Of a stretch of 64,000 nt of DNA, positions 51,483-61,523 are shown piece by piece (positions within the stretch are counted from its first letter, which is position 1; every line of letters begins with the position of its first letter). Origin of the DNA: Martinezella lusitana (GTDB lineage: Bacteria > Pseudomonadota > Alphaproteobacteria > Rhizobiales > Rhizobiaceae); contig NZ_JACHBG010000004.1 in the NCBI RefSeq assembly GCF_014207095.1, positions 62,001 through 126,000 of the forward strand. The letters run 5' to 3'. Below the pieces are notes generated by a model. It was given only the letters and a program-made list of their open reading frames with translations. It ran no database searches and was not told where the DNA came from. A program made the translations under genes and the position numbers.

Positions 51483-52604
51483 ATGCTGATCTGGCTAGCC
51501 GAACTGTCGGACCATATTCAATTTTTCAGTACCCATTTCAGATTCCTCAATCTGTTCAGATACATCACGTTTCGCACCGGCGGCTCGCTCTTCACGTCTG
51601 CGTTGATCGTTTTCCTGTTCGGACCGCGAATCATCTCATCGCTGCGCGTGCGTCAGGGCAAGGGGCAGCCGATTCGTGCCGATGGTCCGCAGACGCACTT
51701 CAAAAAGGCCGGCACACCGACCATGGGCGGCCTGATGATCCTTGCCGGCATCGTCGTGTCGTCGCTGCTATGGGCTGATCTGGCCAATGTCTACGTGGTC
51801 GCGACGCTGCTCGTCACCCTCGGCTTCGGCGCGATCGGCTTTTATGACGATTATCTCAAGGTGACGAAGCAGAGCGACAAGGGATTTTCCGGTCGCGCGC
51901 GCCTCGGCATCGAGTTCATCATTGCGGCCATCGCCGTTTATTTCATGATGACCACGGCGCTGTCGTCCGGCCCCGCCGGTTCGACCTTCGGCTCGTCGGT
52001 CGCGTTCCCCTTCTTCAAGAGCCTGCTACTCAATCTTGGCATGTTCTTCGTTTTCTTCGGTGCGTTCGTCATCGTGGCTGCCGGCAATGCCGTCAACCTG
52101 ACCGACGGTCTTGACGGACTTGCCATCGTGCCGGTCATGATCGCGGCTGCCTCCTTTGGCGTCATCGCCTATCTTGCCGGTAACTTCGTGTTTGCCGATT
52201 ATCTCGCGATCAATTTCGTGCCGGGCACGGGTGAACTGGCCGTCGTTCTCGGCGCGGTCATTGGGGCGGGCCTTGGCTTTCTCTGGTTCAATGCGCCGCC
52301 AGCCGCCATTTTCATGGGCGACACGGGCTCTTTGGCGCTCGGCGGCATGATCGGCTCGGTCGCGGTTGCGACCAAGCATGAGATCGTCATGGCGATTATC
52401 GGCGGTCTGTTCGTGCTGGAAGCGCTTTCGGTCATCATTCAGGTCGGTTTCTTCAAACTGACGAAGCGCCGCGTTTTCCTCATGGCTCCGATTCATCACC
52501 ATTTCGAAAAGAAGGGTTGGACGGAGAGCCAGGTGGTCGTGCGGTTCTGGATTGTCGCGGTCATCCTGGCGATGATCGGTCTCTCCACCCTGAAGCTGCG
52601 GTGA
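51483..52604 (+). CDS. mraY: Phospho-N-acetylmuramoyl-pentapeptide transferase MraY
   Basis: 373 residues with about ten membrane segments. It moves phospho-MurNAc-pentapeptide onto undecaprenyl phosphate to make lipid I. Signatures are [19 protein letters not shown] near residue 80, the Asp-rich [20 protein letters not shown] near 115, [19 protein letters not shown] near 200 and the histidine motif [18 protein letters not shown] near 336. All catalytic aspartates are present. The start ATG follows murF closely. The next gene, murD, starts 7 bases after the stop. Confidence 0.96.
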   Translation: MLIWLAELSDHIQFFSTHFRFLNLFRYITFRTGGSLFTSALIVFLFGPRIISSLRVRQGKGQPIRADGPQTHFKKAGTPTMGGLMILAGIVVSSLLWADLANVYVVATLLVTLGFGAIGFYDDYLKVTKQSDKGFSGRARLGIEFIIAAIAVYFMMTTALSSGPAGSTFGSSVAFPFFKSLLLNLGMFFVFFGAFVIVAAGNAVNLTDGLDGLAIVPVMIAAASFGVIAYLAGNFVFADYLAINFVPGTGELAVVLGAVIGAGLGFLWFNAPPAAIFMGDTGSLALGGMIGSVAVATKHEIVMAIIGGLFVLEALSVIIQVGFFKLTKRRVFLMAPIHHHFEKKGWTESQVVVRFWIVAVILAMIGLSTLKLR

Positions 52605-52611
52605 GGCGCCG

Positions 52612-54024
52612 ATGATCCCCGTCACCACGCTGAAAGGAAAGAAGGTCGCTCTCTTCGGCCTTGGCGGTTCCGGCTTTGCCACGGCGCGTGCGCTCGTTGC
52701 GGGCGGCGCCGACGTCATGGCCTGGGACGACAATCCCGACAGCGTGGTCAAGGCGGGTGCCGAGGGAATACCGGTCGTGGATCTCAGGACGATCGACTGG
52801 AATGCTCTGTCGGTCTTCGTCCTGTCTCCGGGTGTGCCTTTGACGCATCCGAAGTCGCATTGGACCGTCGATCTCGCACATGCTGCAGGTGTCGAGATCA
52901 TCGGCGATGTCGAGCTGTTCGTCAGAGAGCGCCGAGCGCATGCGCCGGATTGCCCGTTCATTGCCATCACCGGCACCAACGGTAAATCGACAACGACGGC
53001 GCTCATCGCGCACGTGTTGCAGTCGAGCGGACGCGATACGCAGCTTGGCGGCAATATCGGCACGGCTATTCTGACGCTCGACCCGCCGAAGGCCGGTCGC
53101 TTTTATGTCGTCGAATGCTCGTCCTACCAGATCGATCTCGCACCGACGCTTAACCCGTCGGCAGGTATTTTGCTGAACCTGACGCCCGATCATCTCGATC
53201 GGCACGGCACGATGCAGCATTATGCCGATATCAAGGAACGGCTTGTTGCAGGCAGCGGCGTTGCCGTCGTTGGTGTCGACGACAGCCATTCGTCCCTGAT
53301 CGCCGATCGCATCGAACGGGCAGGGACCAAGGTGGTGCGGATATCGCGCCGCCATGCTCTGGCGGACGGTCTTTATGCCGAGGGGAGCCGCATCCTGCAG
53401 GCATCCAACGGTGCAGCGAGCGAGATCGCCGACCTGGATGGTATCCAGACCTTGCGGGGCGGCCATAATGCGCAAAATGCAGCGGCTGCGATTGCCGCTT
53501 GCCTTGCGGTAGGCATCACGGCCGATGAGATTCGATCTGGCTTGAGATCATTCCCGGGTCTCAAGCATCGCATGCAGCCGGTCGGGCGGCGTGGCCGCGT
53601 CGTTTTCGTCAACGACTCCAAGGCGACGAATGCGGATGCGGCAGCGCCGGCGCTTTCGAGCTACGAGAACATCTACTGGATTGCCGGCGGCTTGCCGAAA
53701 GAGGGTGGCATCACGACCCTTTCGCCGCTCTTTCCGCGCATCACGAAGGCCTATCTGATCGGCGAGGCAGCACCGGCTTTTGCCGCGACGCTCGGTGAGC
53801 AGGTGCCCTATGAGATCTCGGGTACGCTGGAGCGCGCCGTTGCTCATGCTGCCGAAGATGCGGCTGGGGATGAGCATGAATCCGCAGCTGTGATGTTATC
53901 CCCGGCTTGCGCAAGCTTCGATCAGTATAAGAATTTCGAGGTCAGGGGTGACGCGTTCGTCAGCCATGTGGCAGCGATCGAGGGCGTTACCATGCTGATC
54001 GGTTCAGCAACTGGAGGCAAATAA
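52612..54024 (+). CDS. murD: UDP-N-acetylmuramoylalanine-D-glutamate ligase
   Basis: 470 residues. MurD adds D-glutamate to UDP-MurNAc-L-Ala. The N-terminal nucleotide-like fold begins [20 protein letters not shown]. The ATP loop is [18 protein letters not shown] near residue 120. [20 protein letters not shown] near 165 and [20 protein letters not shown] near 185 are MurD hallmarks, and [20 protein letters not shown] near 330 is the C-terminal substrate site. Compared with E. coli MurD (438 residues) it is slightly longer, as usual in rhizobia. It is followed one base later by ftsW. Confidence 0.96.
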   Translation: MIPVTTLKGKKVALFGLGGSGFATARALVAGGADVMAWDDNPDSVVKAGAEGIPVVDLRTIDWNALSVFVLSPGVPLTHPKSHWTVDLAHAAGVEIIGDVELFVRERRAHAPDCPFIAITGTNGKSTTTALIAHVLQSSGRDTQLGGNIGTAILTLDPPKAGRFYVVECSSYQIDLAPTLNPSAGILLNLTPDHLDRHGTMQHYADIKERLVAGSGVAVVGVDDSHSSLIADRIERAGTKVVRISRRHALADGLYAEGSRILQASNGAASEIADLDGIQTLRGGHNAQNAAAAIAACLAVGITADEIRSGLRSFPGLKHRMQPVGRRGRVVFVNDSKATNADAAAPALSSYENIYWIAGGLPKEGGITTLSPLFPRITKAYLIGEAAPAFAATLGEQVPYEISGTLERAVAHAAEDAAGDEHESAAVMLSPACASFDQYKNFEVRGDAFVSHVAAIEGVTMLIGSATGGK

Positions 54025-54025
54025 T

Positions 54026-55180
54026 ATGGTAAGCCGCGTTGAACGTGGGGCCTTGGCCGAATGGTTCTGGACCATCGACCGCGTATTCCTTGCCCTTTTC
54101 ATCCTGTTGATCGGTATTGGTTTCATGTTGTCCTTTGCGGCGTCGCCGGCGGTGGCGGAACGCATCGGGCTTGAGCCGTTCCACTTCGTCAAGCGTCACG
54201 CCTTGTTTCTCGTTCCGGCGATCGCGGCGATGATCGGCATTTCCTTCATGACACCCCGTCAGGTGCGGCGCACGGCGGTGATCTTGCTGATCGTTTCGCT
54301 GGCAATGATGCTTTTCGCGCTGTTCTTCGGTATTGAGGTCAAGGGCTCGCGACGCTGGGTCAACATCGCAGCACTGTCCATTCAGCCGTCGGAGTTCATG
54401 AAACCGGCTTTCGTGGTCGTCTGCGCTTGGCTGTTTGCCGAGCACGCACGCCAACCGGAAATTCCCGGAAACCTCTTTGCCATCATTCTCTTCGGCATCG
54501 TCGTCGCGCTGCTGGTCGCCCAGCCTGACCTTGGGCAGACGATCCTGACGACGGCCGTCTGGGGCGGCATGTTCTTTATGGCGGGCATGCCCTGGCTCTG
54601 GATCATTGTCCTTGGCGGCCTCGGCGCCGGTGGCTTCGTCGCCGCTTACTATGTCTTCGATCACGTGGCGCAACGCGTCAATAAGTTCATGACCGGTGAG
54701 GGCGACACATTCCAGGTCGACACCGCCAAGCAGGCGATCGTCCATGGTAACTGGTTCGGCGTCGGCCCGGGCGAGGGCGTCGTCAAGCGCATCATCCCCG
54801 ACGCCCACACGGACTTCATCTTCTCCGTCGCGGCTGAAGAATTCGGCGTGATCTTCTGCATGGTGCTCGTCTGCATCTTTGCCTTCCTCGTGCTGCGCGG
54901 CCTGTCGCATGCCTACAAGGAGAAGAACGACTTCAACCGCTTTGCGGTTGCGGGCCTGGTGCTGCAGATAGGCATTCAGTCGATCATCAACATCGGTGTT
55001 AATCTACAGCTTCTGCCCGCCAAGGGCATGACTCTGCCGCTGATTTCCTACGGTGGTTCCTCGATGACGGCGATCTGTGTGACGGCTGGCTTCATTCTGG
55101 CACTGACGCGTCATCGCCCGGAAAAACGAGCGCAGGATCGCAGCCAGTTCCGCGTGACGCATGGGCTGCCTGCGGAGTAA
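54026..55180 (+). CDS. ftsW: Peptidoglycan glycosyltransferase FtsW (SEDS family)
   Basis: 384 residues with ten predicted membrane segments. FtsW polymerises lipid II into septal glycan together with FtsI. SEDS hallmarks are visible: GSRRWVNIAALSIQPSEFMK near residue 110, LLVAQPDLGQTILTTAVWGG near 165, the large periplasmic loop with NWFGVGPGEGVVKRIIPDAH near 245, the site TDFIFSVAAEEFGVIFCMVL with the Glu pair near 270, and LPLISYGGSSMTAICVTAGF near 335. It follows murD by one base. A 171-base gap with a possible promoter separates it from murG. Confidence 0.95.
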   Translation: MVSRVERGALAEWFWTIDRVFLALFILLIGIGFMLSFAASPAVAERIGLEPFHFVKRHALFLVPAIAAMIGISFMTPRQVRRTAVILLIVSLAMMLFALFFGIEVKGSRRWVNIAALSIQPSEFMKPAFVVVCAWLFAEHARQPEIPGNLFAIILFGIVVALLVAQPDLGQTILTTAVWGGMFFMAGMPWLWIIVLGGLGAGGFVAAYYVFDHVAQRVNKFMTGEGDTFQVDTAKQAIVHGNWFGVGPGEGVVKRIIPDAHTDFIFSVAAEEFGVIFCMVLVCIFAFLVLRGLSHAYKEKNDFNRFAVAGLVLQIGIQSIINIGVNLQLLPAKGMTLPLISYGGSSMTAICVTAGFILALTRHRPEKRAQDRSQFRVTHGLPAE

Positions 55181-55278
55181 TCGTCTTGGATTTGCCTTTA
55201 CCCCCTCTCGTTTTCCCTGTTCATTCTCCGGTCGCTTTTCCAAAGGCGGCGGGCTATGAGGAGGTTTGGTCCGTGCCG

Positions 55279-55307
55279 ATGACGCGGTCGGGGCGACCTC
55301 CTATATT
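55279..55307 (+). promoter_or_regulatory. Candidate internal promoter before murG
   Basis: ATGACG at 55279-55284 and TATATT at 55302-55307 are 17 bases apart. The region also has a 7-base inverted repeat, AGGAGGT near 55259 and ACCTCCT ending at the -10. The 171-base gap is the longest between dcw genes in the first block. Confidence 0.45.
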
Positions 55308-55351
55308 AAGGGGATGCCTCGAGTATTGGGGTGTTCGCGGGAGCGAAAATT

Positions 55352-56473
55352 ATGAGTAAAGGCATTGTCCTTCTTGCCGCCGGCGGAACCGGCGGTCACG
55401 TATTTCCGGCTGAAGCGCTGGCTTATAAGCTGAAGGAGCGCGGCTATTCCGTGCACCTCGTCACGGACAGCCGTGCTGAACGCTATGCCGGCAAATTCCC
55501 GGCCGACGAAATCCATGTCGTGCCGTCGGCAACGATTGGCTCGAAGAGCCCGCTGAAGGTCGCAAGCGCGCTTTGGACGCTGTGGAAGGGTATGCGCGCT
55601 GCGCGCAAGCTGATCCAGAGAATCAAGCCCGTCTGCGTCGTCGGCTTCGGTGGCTATCCCACGGTGCCGCCGCTGCTCGCTGCGACACGTTTGGGCGTGC
55701 CTTCAATGCTGCACGAACAGAATGCCGTCATGGGCCGCGCCAACAAGATGCTGGCGCCGCGCGTGCGTGCCATCGCAGGCGGCTTCCTTTCGGAAGAGGG
55801 ACCGTTTGGGGAAAAGACTGTCACGACGGGCAACCCAGTGCGTCCCGCTGTCATCGAGGCTGCGAAACAGCCCTATATTCCTTCTGTTCCTGACGATCCG
55901 TTCAATCTGGTCGTGTTTGGCGGCAGCCAGGGTGCGCAATATTTCTCGAAGGCGGTTCCGACAGCGATCAGTCTGCTGGAAGAGCCCCTGCGTAAGCGGC
56001 TGCGCATCACGCAGCAGGTGCGCCCGGAGGATATGGAGACGGTCAACAGCTGCACCAGGCGGCTGGAGATGGGTGCCGATGTCGCGCCCTTCTTCACGGA
56101 CATGGCCGAGCGTATCGGTGCTGCACATCTGGTTCTCTGCCGCTCCGGTGCTTCCACGGTTTCCGAACTCGCGGTGATCGGCCGTCCGGCAATCCTGGTG
56201 CCCTATCCGCATGCGCTCGATCATGATCAGGCTGCCAATGCGGCCGCACTTGCCGCAACAGGTGGCGTCAAGGTGATCGCACAATCCGAGCTGACGCCGG
56301 AGAAGCTCTCCACGATCCTGCGCGGTTCCATGACAATGCCGGAAAAGCTCGCCAAGATGGCGGCAGCAGCCAAGCAGGCCGGCAAGCCTGATGCGGCAAA
56401 CTTGCTCGCCGACATGGTTGAAGCTATTGCCGGGGGACGTTCAATTCAGCAATTCAAGGGGGCAGGCGTATGA
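55352..56473 (+). CDS. murG: UDP-N-acetylglucosamine-lipid I GlcNAc transferase MurG
   Basis: 373 residues from the ATG at 55352 (start [20 protein letters not shown]). MurG adds GlcNAc to lipid I to make lipid II on the inner face of the membrane. The first glycine loop [15 protein letters not shown] is near residue 11, [20 protein letters not shown] near 92 is the acceptor-side loop, [20 protein letters not shown] near 187 starts the donor domain, and [20 protein letters not shown] near 260 binds UDP-GlcNAc. The stop overlaps the murC start by 4 bases. Confidence 0.96.
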   Translation: MSKGIVLLAAGGTGGHVFPAEALAYKLKERGYSVHLVTDSRAERYAGKFPADEIHVVPSATIGSKSPLKVASALWTLWKGMRAARKLIQRIKPVCVVGFGGYPTVPPLLAATRLGVPSMLHEQNAVMGRANKMLAPRVRAIAGGFLSEEGPFGEKTVTTGNPVRPAVIEAAKQPYIPSVPDDPFNLVVFGGSQGAQYFSKAVPTAISLLEEPLRKRLRITQQVRPEDMETVNSCTRRLEMGADVAPFFTDMAERIGAAHLVLCRSGASTVSELAVIGRPAILVPYPHALDHDQAANAAALAATGGVKVIAQSELTPEKLSTILRGSMTMPEKLAKMAAAAKQAGKPDAANLLADMVEAIAGGRSIQQFKGAGV

Positions 56474-57885
56474 AGCTGCCGAAGGCAATCGGCCTTGTGC
56501 ATTTTATCGGTATCGGTGGTATCGGGATGAGCGGCATAGCCGAGGTTTTGCATAACCTCGGCCATCGCGTGCAGGGATCCGACCAGTCGGAAAGTGCCAA
56601 CGTGCAACGGCTGCGCGACAAGGGTATTCCGGTTCATATCGGTCACAAGGCGGAAAACCTCGGCGACGCCGAAGTCGTGGTCGTTTCCACCGCCATCAAG
56701 AAGAGCAATCCCGAGCTTGTGGCTGCGCGCGAAAAGCTGCTGCCGGTGGTGCGCCGCGCCGAAATGTTGGCCGAGCTGATGCGCTTCCGCAATGCGATCG
56801 CCATTGGCGGCACGCATGGCAAGACGACGACGACGTCGCTCGTGGCGACGCTGCTGGAAGCCGGCGGGCTTGATCCCACCGTCATCAACGGCGGGATCAT
56901 CAACGCCTATGGCACCAACGCGCGCATGGGCGAGGGCGAGTGGATGGTAGTCGAGGCCGATGAATCCGACGGCACCTTCCTGAAATTGCCTGCTGACATC
57001 GCAGTCGTTACCAATATCGATCCGGAGCATCTGGACCATTACGGCAATTTCGATGCCGTCCGCGCCGCTTTCCGGCAGTTCGTCGAGAACGTGCCGTTCT
57101 ACGGCTTCGGCGTCATGTGCATCGACCATCCGGAAGTGCAGGCACTCGTCGGGCGTATCGAGGACCGCAAGGTCATCACCTATGGCGAGAACCCGCAGGC
57201 AGACGTGCGCTTCATGAACGTGCGCATCGATGGCACGCGATCGCTGTTCGATGTCGAAATCCGCAGGCGCCGCACCGGCAAGGTGATCCATATCAAGGAT
57301 CTCGTGATGCCGATGCCCGGGCGCCACAATATTTCGAATGCGACGGCAGCCGTTGCTGTTGCCAACCGGCTCGGCATTTCCAGCGAGGCGATTGCCAAGG
57401 GGCTGGCGTCCTTCGGTGGCGTCAAGCGCCGCTTCACGCTGACCGGCGAATGGAACGGGGTGAAGGTTTTCGACGATTACGGTCATCATCCCGTCGAGAT
57501 CAAGGCTGTGCTGAAGGCTGCGCGCGAGGCTTGCAAGGGCCGCGTCATCGCCGTGCACCAGCCGCATCGCTATACGCGCCTGTCGAGCCTCTTCGAAGAA
57601 TTCGCCGCGTGCTTCAACGATGCTGACAGCATCTTCCTCGCTCCGGTCTATGCGGCCGGTGAAGATCCCATCGAGGGCGCGGATTCGCAGACGCTGGTTT
57701 CGCGTATCAAGGCGGGCGGTCACCGTGACGCGCGTTATCTGCCGTCGCAGGAAGATCTTGCCGCGATGGTTGCAGAGATTGCGCGACCGGGTGATTTTGT
57801 GGTTTTGTTGGGGGCTGGCAGCATCACATACTGGGCAGCGTCATTGCCAAAGGAATTGGAAGGCCTATCGGGTAAGTCCGCATGA
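56470..57885 (+). CDS. murC: UDP-N-acetylmuramate-L-alanine ligase
   Basis: 471 residues. MurC adds L-alanine to UDP-MurNAc, the first amino acid of the stem peptide. [20 protein letters not shown] at the start is the N-terminal fold, followed by the ATP loop [20 protein letters not shown] near residue 113, [20 protein letters not shown] near 160 and [20 protein letters not shown] near 180. The C-terminal domain has [20 protein letters not shown] near 336. It overlaps murG and murB by 4 bases on each side, so the three are translationally coupled. Confidence 0.96.
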   Translation: MKLPKAIGLVHFIGIGGIGMSGIAEVLHNLGHRVQGSDQSESANVQRLRDKGIPVHIGHKAENLGDAEVVVVSTAIKKSNPELVAAREKLLPVVRRAEMLAELMRFRNAIAIGGTHGKTTTTSLVATLLEAGGLDPTVINGGIINAYGTNARMGEGEWMVVEADESDGTFLKLPADIAVVTNIDPEHLDHYGNFDAVRAAFRQFVENVPFYGFGVMCIDHPEVQALVGRIEDRKVITYGENPQADVRFMNVRIDGTRSLFDVEIRRRRTGKVIHIKDLVMPMPGRHNISNATAAVAVANRLGISSEAIAKGLASFGGVKRRFTLTGEWNGVKVFDDYGHHPVEIKAVLKAAREACKGRVIAVHQPHRYTRLSSLFEEFAACFNDADSIFLAPVYAAGEDPIEGADSQTLVSRIKAGGHRDARYLPSQEDLAAMVAEIARPGDFVVLLGAGSITYWAASLPKELEGLSGKSA

Positions 57886-58856
57886 AACAGGTTAACGGAG
57901 AAAAGCTTCTGGCGTCGCTCGGCGACAGCGTCAAGGATATCAGGGGACGGCTCACGCCGGACGCGCCGATGGATCGCGTCACGTGGTTCCGTGCCGGTGG
58001 ATTGGCGGAACTCATGTTCCAACCGCACGATACCGACGATCTGATCGCATTTCTGAAGATCTTGCCGGAAGAGGTGCCGCTGACGGTCGTCGGCGTGGGA
58101 TCGAACATATTGGTGCGCGACGGCGGTATTCCGGGCGTCGTGCTCAGGCTTTCGGCCAAGGGCTTCGGCGCGGTCGAGCTTGCGGGCGAAAACCGCATTC
58201 TGGCCGGCGCCATCTGCCCGGACAAGCATGTCGCGGCGATGGCCATGGATAACAGCATCGGCGGTTTCCATTTCTTCTACGGCATTCCCGGCAGCATCGG
58301 CGGTGCTGCACGCATGAACGCGGGTGCCAATGGCGCAGAGACCCGCGAGCGCGTTGTCGAAGTGCATGCGGTCGACCGCAAGGGCGACAAGCATGTGCTT
58401 ACCAATGCCGAGATGGGCTATAGCTATCGGCATTCGGATGCTTCCGAAGAGCTGATCTTCACGCATGTTCTGTTTGAAGGCTATCCGGAAGATCGCGCCA
58501 AGATCCGCGCCGAAATGGACGCCGTACGTGCCCACCGCGAAACGGTACAGCCGATCCGTGAGAAGACCGGCGGCTCGACCTTCAAGAACCCGGAGGGTCT
58601 TTCCGCCTGGAAACTGATCGACGAAGCCGGTTGCCGCGGACTTGTCATCGGCGGTGCGCAGATGTCGTCGTTGCACTGCAACTTCATGATTAACATGGAG
58701 CAGGCGACGGGCTACGATTTGGAGTATCTCGGCGAGCAAGTACGTCGTCAGGTTTTCGAGAATTCCGGCGTCAAGCTGGAATGGGAAATCAAGCGCCTCG
58801 GTCATTTTATGCCCGGCCGCGAAGTGCGTCCGTTCCAGGGTGTCACGACCGAGTAG
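57882..58856 (+). CDS. murB: UDP-N-acetylmuramate dehydrogenase MurB
   Basis: 324 residues. MurB reduces enolpyruvyl-UDP-GlcNAc to UDP-MurNAc with FAD and NADPH. Its FAD domain shows [20 protein letters not shown] near residue 35, [20 protein letters not shown] near 70 and [20 protein letters not shown] near 132. [20 protein letters not shown] near 230 carries the catalytic Ser. This is the type-II MurB form common in alphaproteobacteria. It overlaps the murC stop by 4 bases and is the last gene of the first dcw block; a strong terminator follows. Confidence 0.95.
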   Translation: MKQVNGEKLLASLGDSVKDIRGRLTPDAPMDRVTWFRAGGLAELMFQPHDTDDLIAFLKILPEEVPLTVVGVGSNILVRDGGIPGVVLRLSAKGFGAVELAGENRILAGAICPDKHVAAMAMDNSIGGFHFFYGIPGSIGGAARMNAGANGAETRERVVEVHAVDRKGDKHVLTNAEMGYSYRHSDASEELIFTHVLFEGYPEDRAKIRAEMDAVRAHRETVQPIREKTGGSTFKNPEGLSAWKLIDEAGCRGLVIGGAQMSSLHCNFMINMEQATGYDLEYLGEQVRRQVFENSGVKLEWEIKRLGHFMPGREVRPFQGVTTE

Positions 58857-58898
58857 ATAGGCGCTGCGACTGACGCAGACTTCATAAAGCGAATCAAG

Positions 58899-58928
58899 AA
58901 AAAGGCCGGGTTTTCACCCGGCCTTTTC
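58899..58928. terminator. Bidirectional terminator after murB
   Basis: AAAAGGCCGGGT (58900-58911) pairs with ACCCGGCCTTTT (58916-58927) around TTTC. It lies 43 bases after murB and just before the end of the convergent MFS gene. Confidence 0.93.
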
Positions 58929-58948
58929 AATTGGTTGTATTGAAATTC

Positions 58949-60280
58949 TCAGATCTCATCATTGCCCGAAAGCAGGATGCCGATCAGCGAGAGAAGGGCC
59001 GCTGCTGCCAGGTAGTAACCGACATAGACGAGGCCATAGGTCGTCGCGAGCCAAGTGGCGATGTAAGGCGCCAGCGAGGCACCGACGATGCCGCCGAGAT
59101 TGAAGGTCATCGAAGCGCCGGTATAGCGCACAGTGGTCGGGAAGGGGGCTGCGAGTGCAGCGCCGATCGGACCATAGGTGAAGCCCATCAATGCCAGGCC
59201 GATGATCGAGCAGGCGAAAGCGCCAGCAAGGCCGGCGGTCAGCAGCGACGAATAGAACAGGCCGAAGATCAGGATGCCGATCGTCGTCAGGATCAGGACC
59301 AGCCGGCGCGAATAGCGATCCGACAATAGACCCGAAACGGGGATCATCAGGCCGAAGAACACTACGCCTACGAGCTGAACGACGAGGAACTGCCCCTGCG
59401 TGTAACCAAGGCCTGCCGGCAATGGGCCGGTGCCAGGAGCGCGGGTTCCCCAGCTCAGCGTGAAGGCCGTCATCAGATAGAACAGCACGAAGGTCGCGAC
59501 GGCGATGATCGTGCCGAGGATGAGGCTGCGGAAGTGTGAGCGGAAGATGACCGCGATCGGAACGGAAACCCGTTCTTCCTTTTCGATGGCACGCTGGAAT
59601 TCCGGAGTTTCCGTGATCTTCAGGCGGACATAGAGGCCGACAGCGACGAGCACGATGCTGATCAGGAAGGGAACGCGCCAGCCAAAGTTGAGGAAGTCCG
59701 CGTCGGTCATGCTTTCGCGCAGGATCAGGAAGAGACCTGCCGACAGGATGAAGCCGATCGGCGCACCGAGCTGCGGGAACATGGCGTACCAGCTGCGCTT
59801 GCCTTCCGGAGCATTTTCCGTGGCGAGCAGCACGGCGCCGCCCCATTCGCCGCCCAGGCCTAGGCCCTGGCCGAGACGGCACAGCGCCAGCAGGATTGGG
59901 GCGAGAACGCCGATGGATGCGAAGGTCGGCAGCAGGCCGATCACGACGGTCGACAGGCCCATGGTCATGAGAGCGGCGACCAGGGTTGCCTTGCGGCCGA
60001 TCCGGTCACCGAAATGGCCGAAGATCATCGCGCCGATCGGGCGTGCGAAAAAGGCGATGGAGAAGGTTGCGAAGGACTGCAGCGTTGCAGATGTCGGGTC
60101 GCTTGCAGGGAAGAACAGCTTCGGGAAGACGATAACCGCCGCCGTCGCATAAACGTAGAAATCGAAAAATTCGATCGTTGTGCCGATGAGGCTCGCGATC
60201 AGAACACGTGCCGGGGAATTGGCAACGTTGTTGTTCGACGACGAGGGGGTCGGCGATAAAGGAGATATCGCGTCAGTCAT
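58949..60280 (-). CDS. MFS transporter, metabolite:proton symporter (MHS) family
   Basis: 443 residues from the ATG at 60280, 12 membrane segments; the upstream open codons to 60373 lack support. Family signs: ASLIGTTIEFFDFYVYATAA near residue 30, the loop FGHFGDRIGRKATLVAALMT near 88, the ALCRLGQGLGLGGEWGGAVL stretch near 135 and SDRYSRRLVLILTTIG in the second half. MHS proteins take up osmolytes or dicarboxylates such as proline-betaine, alpha-ketoglutarate or shikimate. The substrate is unknown. It is antisense to the dcw genes and, with aqpZ, separates murB from ddl. Confidence 0.9.
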   Translation of the reverse strand: MTDAISPLSPTPSSSNNNVANSPARVLIASLIGTTIEFFDFYVYATAAVIVFPKLFFPASDPTSATLQSFATFSIAFFARPIGAMIFGHFGDRIGRKATLVAALMTMGLSTVVIGLLPTFASIGVLAPILLALCRLGQGLGLGGEWGGAVLLATENAPEGKRSWYAMFPQLGAPIGFILSAGLFLILRESMTDADFLNFGWRVPFLISIVLVAVGLYVRLKITETPEFQRAIEKEERVSVPIAVIFRSHFRSLILGTIIAVATFVLFYLMTAFTLSWGTRAPGTGPLPAGLGYTQGQFLVVQLVGVVFFGLMIPVSGLLSDRYSRRLVLILTTIGILIFGLFYSSLLTAGLAGAFACSIIGLALMGFTYGPIGAALAAPFPTTVRYTGASMTFNLGGIVGASLAPYIATWLATTYGLVYVGYYLAAAALLSLIGILLSGNDEI

Positions 60281-60534
60281 GATCCCACCAAATTTGGACG
60301 ATGCTAAGGGCTGCTTAGCGGACAAATCGTGTCCTAGCGTAATTTTTGTTCGACGCAAACGCCAACTACGCAAGAAATCAATGGTTGTATGCTATTATTT
60401 AGCCGTAATTGTTGATTCGCGAGCAATTGAGCGATTGTCTGCCACGGCGTAGGCGTGTTTCCGGCGAGTCTTTCCGGGATCTTTTTTATAAACGGCTGAT
60501 TTTCGTTGCGATTGGGGGCAAAGGGGAAGTCTTC

Positions 60535-61221
60535 ATGCAGAAAAAGCTTATAGCTGAGTTTCTTGGAACATTCTGGCTCGTATTTGGCGGCTGCGGCAGT
60601 GCAATTTTCGCAGCAGCATTTCCGAGCCTCGGTATCGGTTTTCTTGGTGTCGCTTTTGCGTTCGGTCTGACCGTGCTGACCATGGCTTTTGCGGTCGGCG
60701 GCATATCCGGGGGGCATTTCAATCCAGCCGTGTCGGTTGGCCTGACTGTGGCTGGCCGCTTTCCCGGCGGACAGCTCATTCCCTACATCATCGCGCAGGT
60801 TATCGGTGCCATCGCCGCGGCGGCCGTGCTCTATCTGATCGCAAGCGGTAAGGCAGATTTCCAGCTCGGCGGTTTTGCTGCCAATGGCTATGGCGAGCAC
60901 TCACCCGGCGGCTACTCCATGGTCTCGGCCCTGGTGGCCGAAATAGTGCTGACCTTGTTCTTCCTGGTCGTGATTCTCGGATCGACGAGCAGCAAGGTGC
61001 CGGCCGGCTTTGCGCCGATCGCAATCGGCATGAGCCTGACGTTGATCCACTTGATTTCGATCCCGATCACCAACACGTCGGTCAATCCGGCCCGTTCGAC
61101 AGGGCAGGCCCTGTTCGTCGGTGGTTGGGCGTTGCAGCAGCTTTGGCTGTTCTGGGTCGCCCCGATCGTGGGCGGAGCGCTGGGTGGCCTTGTCTGGAAG
61201 CTGGTCGACGACAGCGAATAA
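60535..61221 (+). CDS. aqpZ: Aquaporin Z
   Basis: 228 residues from the ATG at 60535, with GGGGAAG upstream; the earlier frame to 60409 is an unlikely extension. Six membrane segments and two half-helices with NPA boxes: [20 protein letters not shown] near residue 56 and [20 protein letters not shown] near 178. The pore filter looks like a water channel: His in [14 protein letters not shown] and Arg after the second NPA. AqpZ lets water cross the inner membrane. It sits inside the dcw cluster between murB and ddl but is separated from both by terminators. Confidence 0.94.
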   Translation: MQKKLIAEFLGTFWLVFGGCGSAIFAAAFPSLGIGFLGVAFAFGLTVLTMAFAVGGISGGHFNPAVSVGLTVAGRFPGGQLIPYIIAQVIGAIAAAAVLYLIASGKADFQLGGFAANGYGEHSPGGYSMVSALVAEIVLTLFFLVVILGSTSSKVPAGFAPIAIGMSLTLIHLISIPITNTSVNPARSTGQALFVGGWALQQLWLFWVAPIVGGALGGLVWKLVDDSE

Positions 61222-61248
61222 AATCAGCCTGCGTTTTTAAGGGGTTCT

Positions 61249-61285
61249 GGCCCGTATCGGAGAATCCGGTGCGGGCCTCTTTGTT
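61249..61285 (+). terminator. Terminator of aqpZ
   Basis: GGCCCGTATCGG (61249-61260) pairs with CCGGTGCGGGCC (61266-61277), ten of twelve positions directly paired and the others possible as G-U, then TCTTTGTTT. Confidence 0.68.
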
Positions 61286-61327
61286 TAAAAAAACTAAATG
61301 TAGCGATTTCAAAAGTAGCAACTCTCT

Positions 61328-61467
61328 GAATCTAATGGCAGAATTCTTTATATCCATTTGATTCGAATGGTTCGAACGTCGGCAGAACGGCCGAAAGTTA
61401 ACGAAAGTAAACGCTTCATTAACCTTAATGTCGTTCTAATCGACCTATTGAAAGAGGGGCGAGAATC
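61328..61467. promoter_or_regulatory. Cell-cycle-type control region before ddl: three GANTC sites and TTAA palindrome
   Basis: The 302-base gap after aqpZ holds no gene. GANTC, the CcrM methylation site, occurs at 61328-61332, 61360-61364 and 61463-61467. CATTAA-CC-TTAATG at 61417-61430 is symmetric. The minus strand across it gives GGTTAATGAAGCGTTTAC, one mismatch from TTAA-N7-TTAA (CtrA). These suggest a cell-cycle-controlled promoter for ddl-ftsQ-ftsA. No -35/-10 pair was assigned. Confidence 0.45.
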
Positions 61468-61523
61468 GCTGTTAGGCGAGGCCTCGCAAAAGCAGAGCAG
61501 AGACCGTGAGGTCGGGGGTATTA

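Noticed and set aside
56446..58805. Minus-strand open frames opposite murC and murB
   Set aside because: Antisense shadows of complete Mur enzymes with all catalytic motifs.
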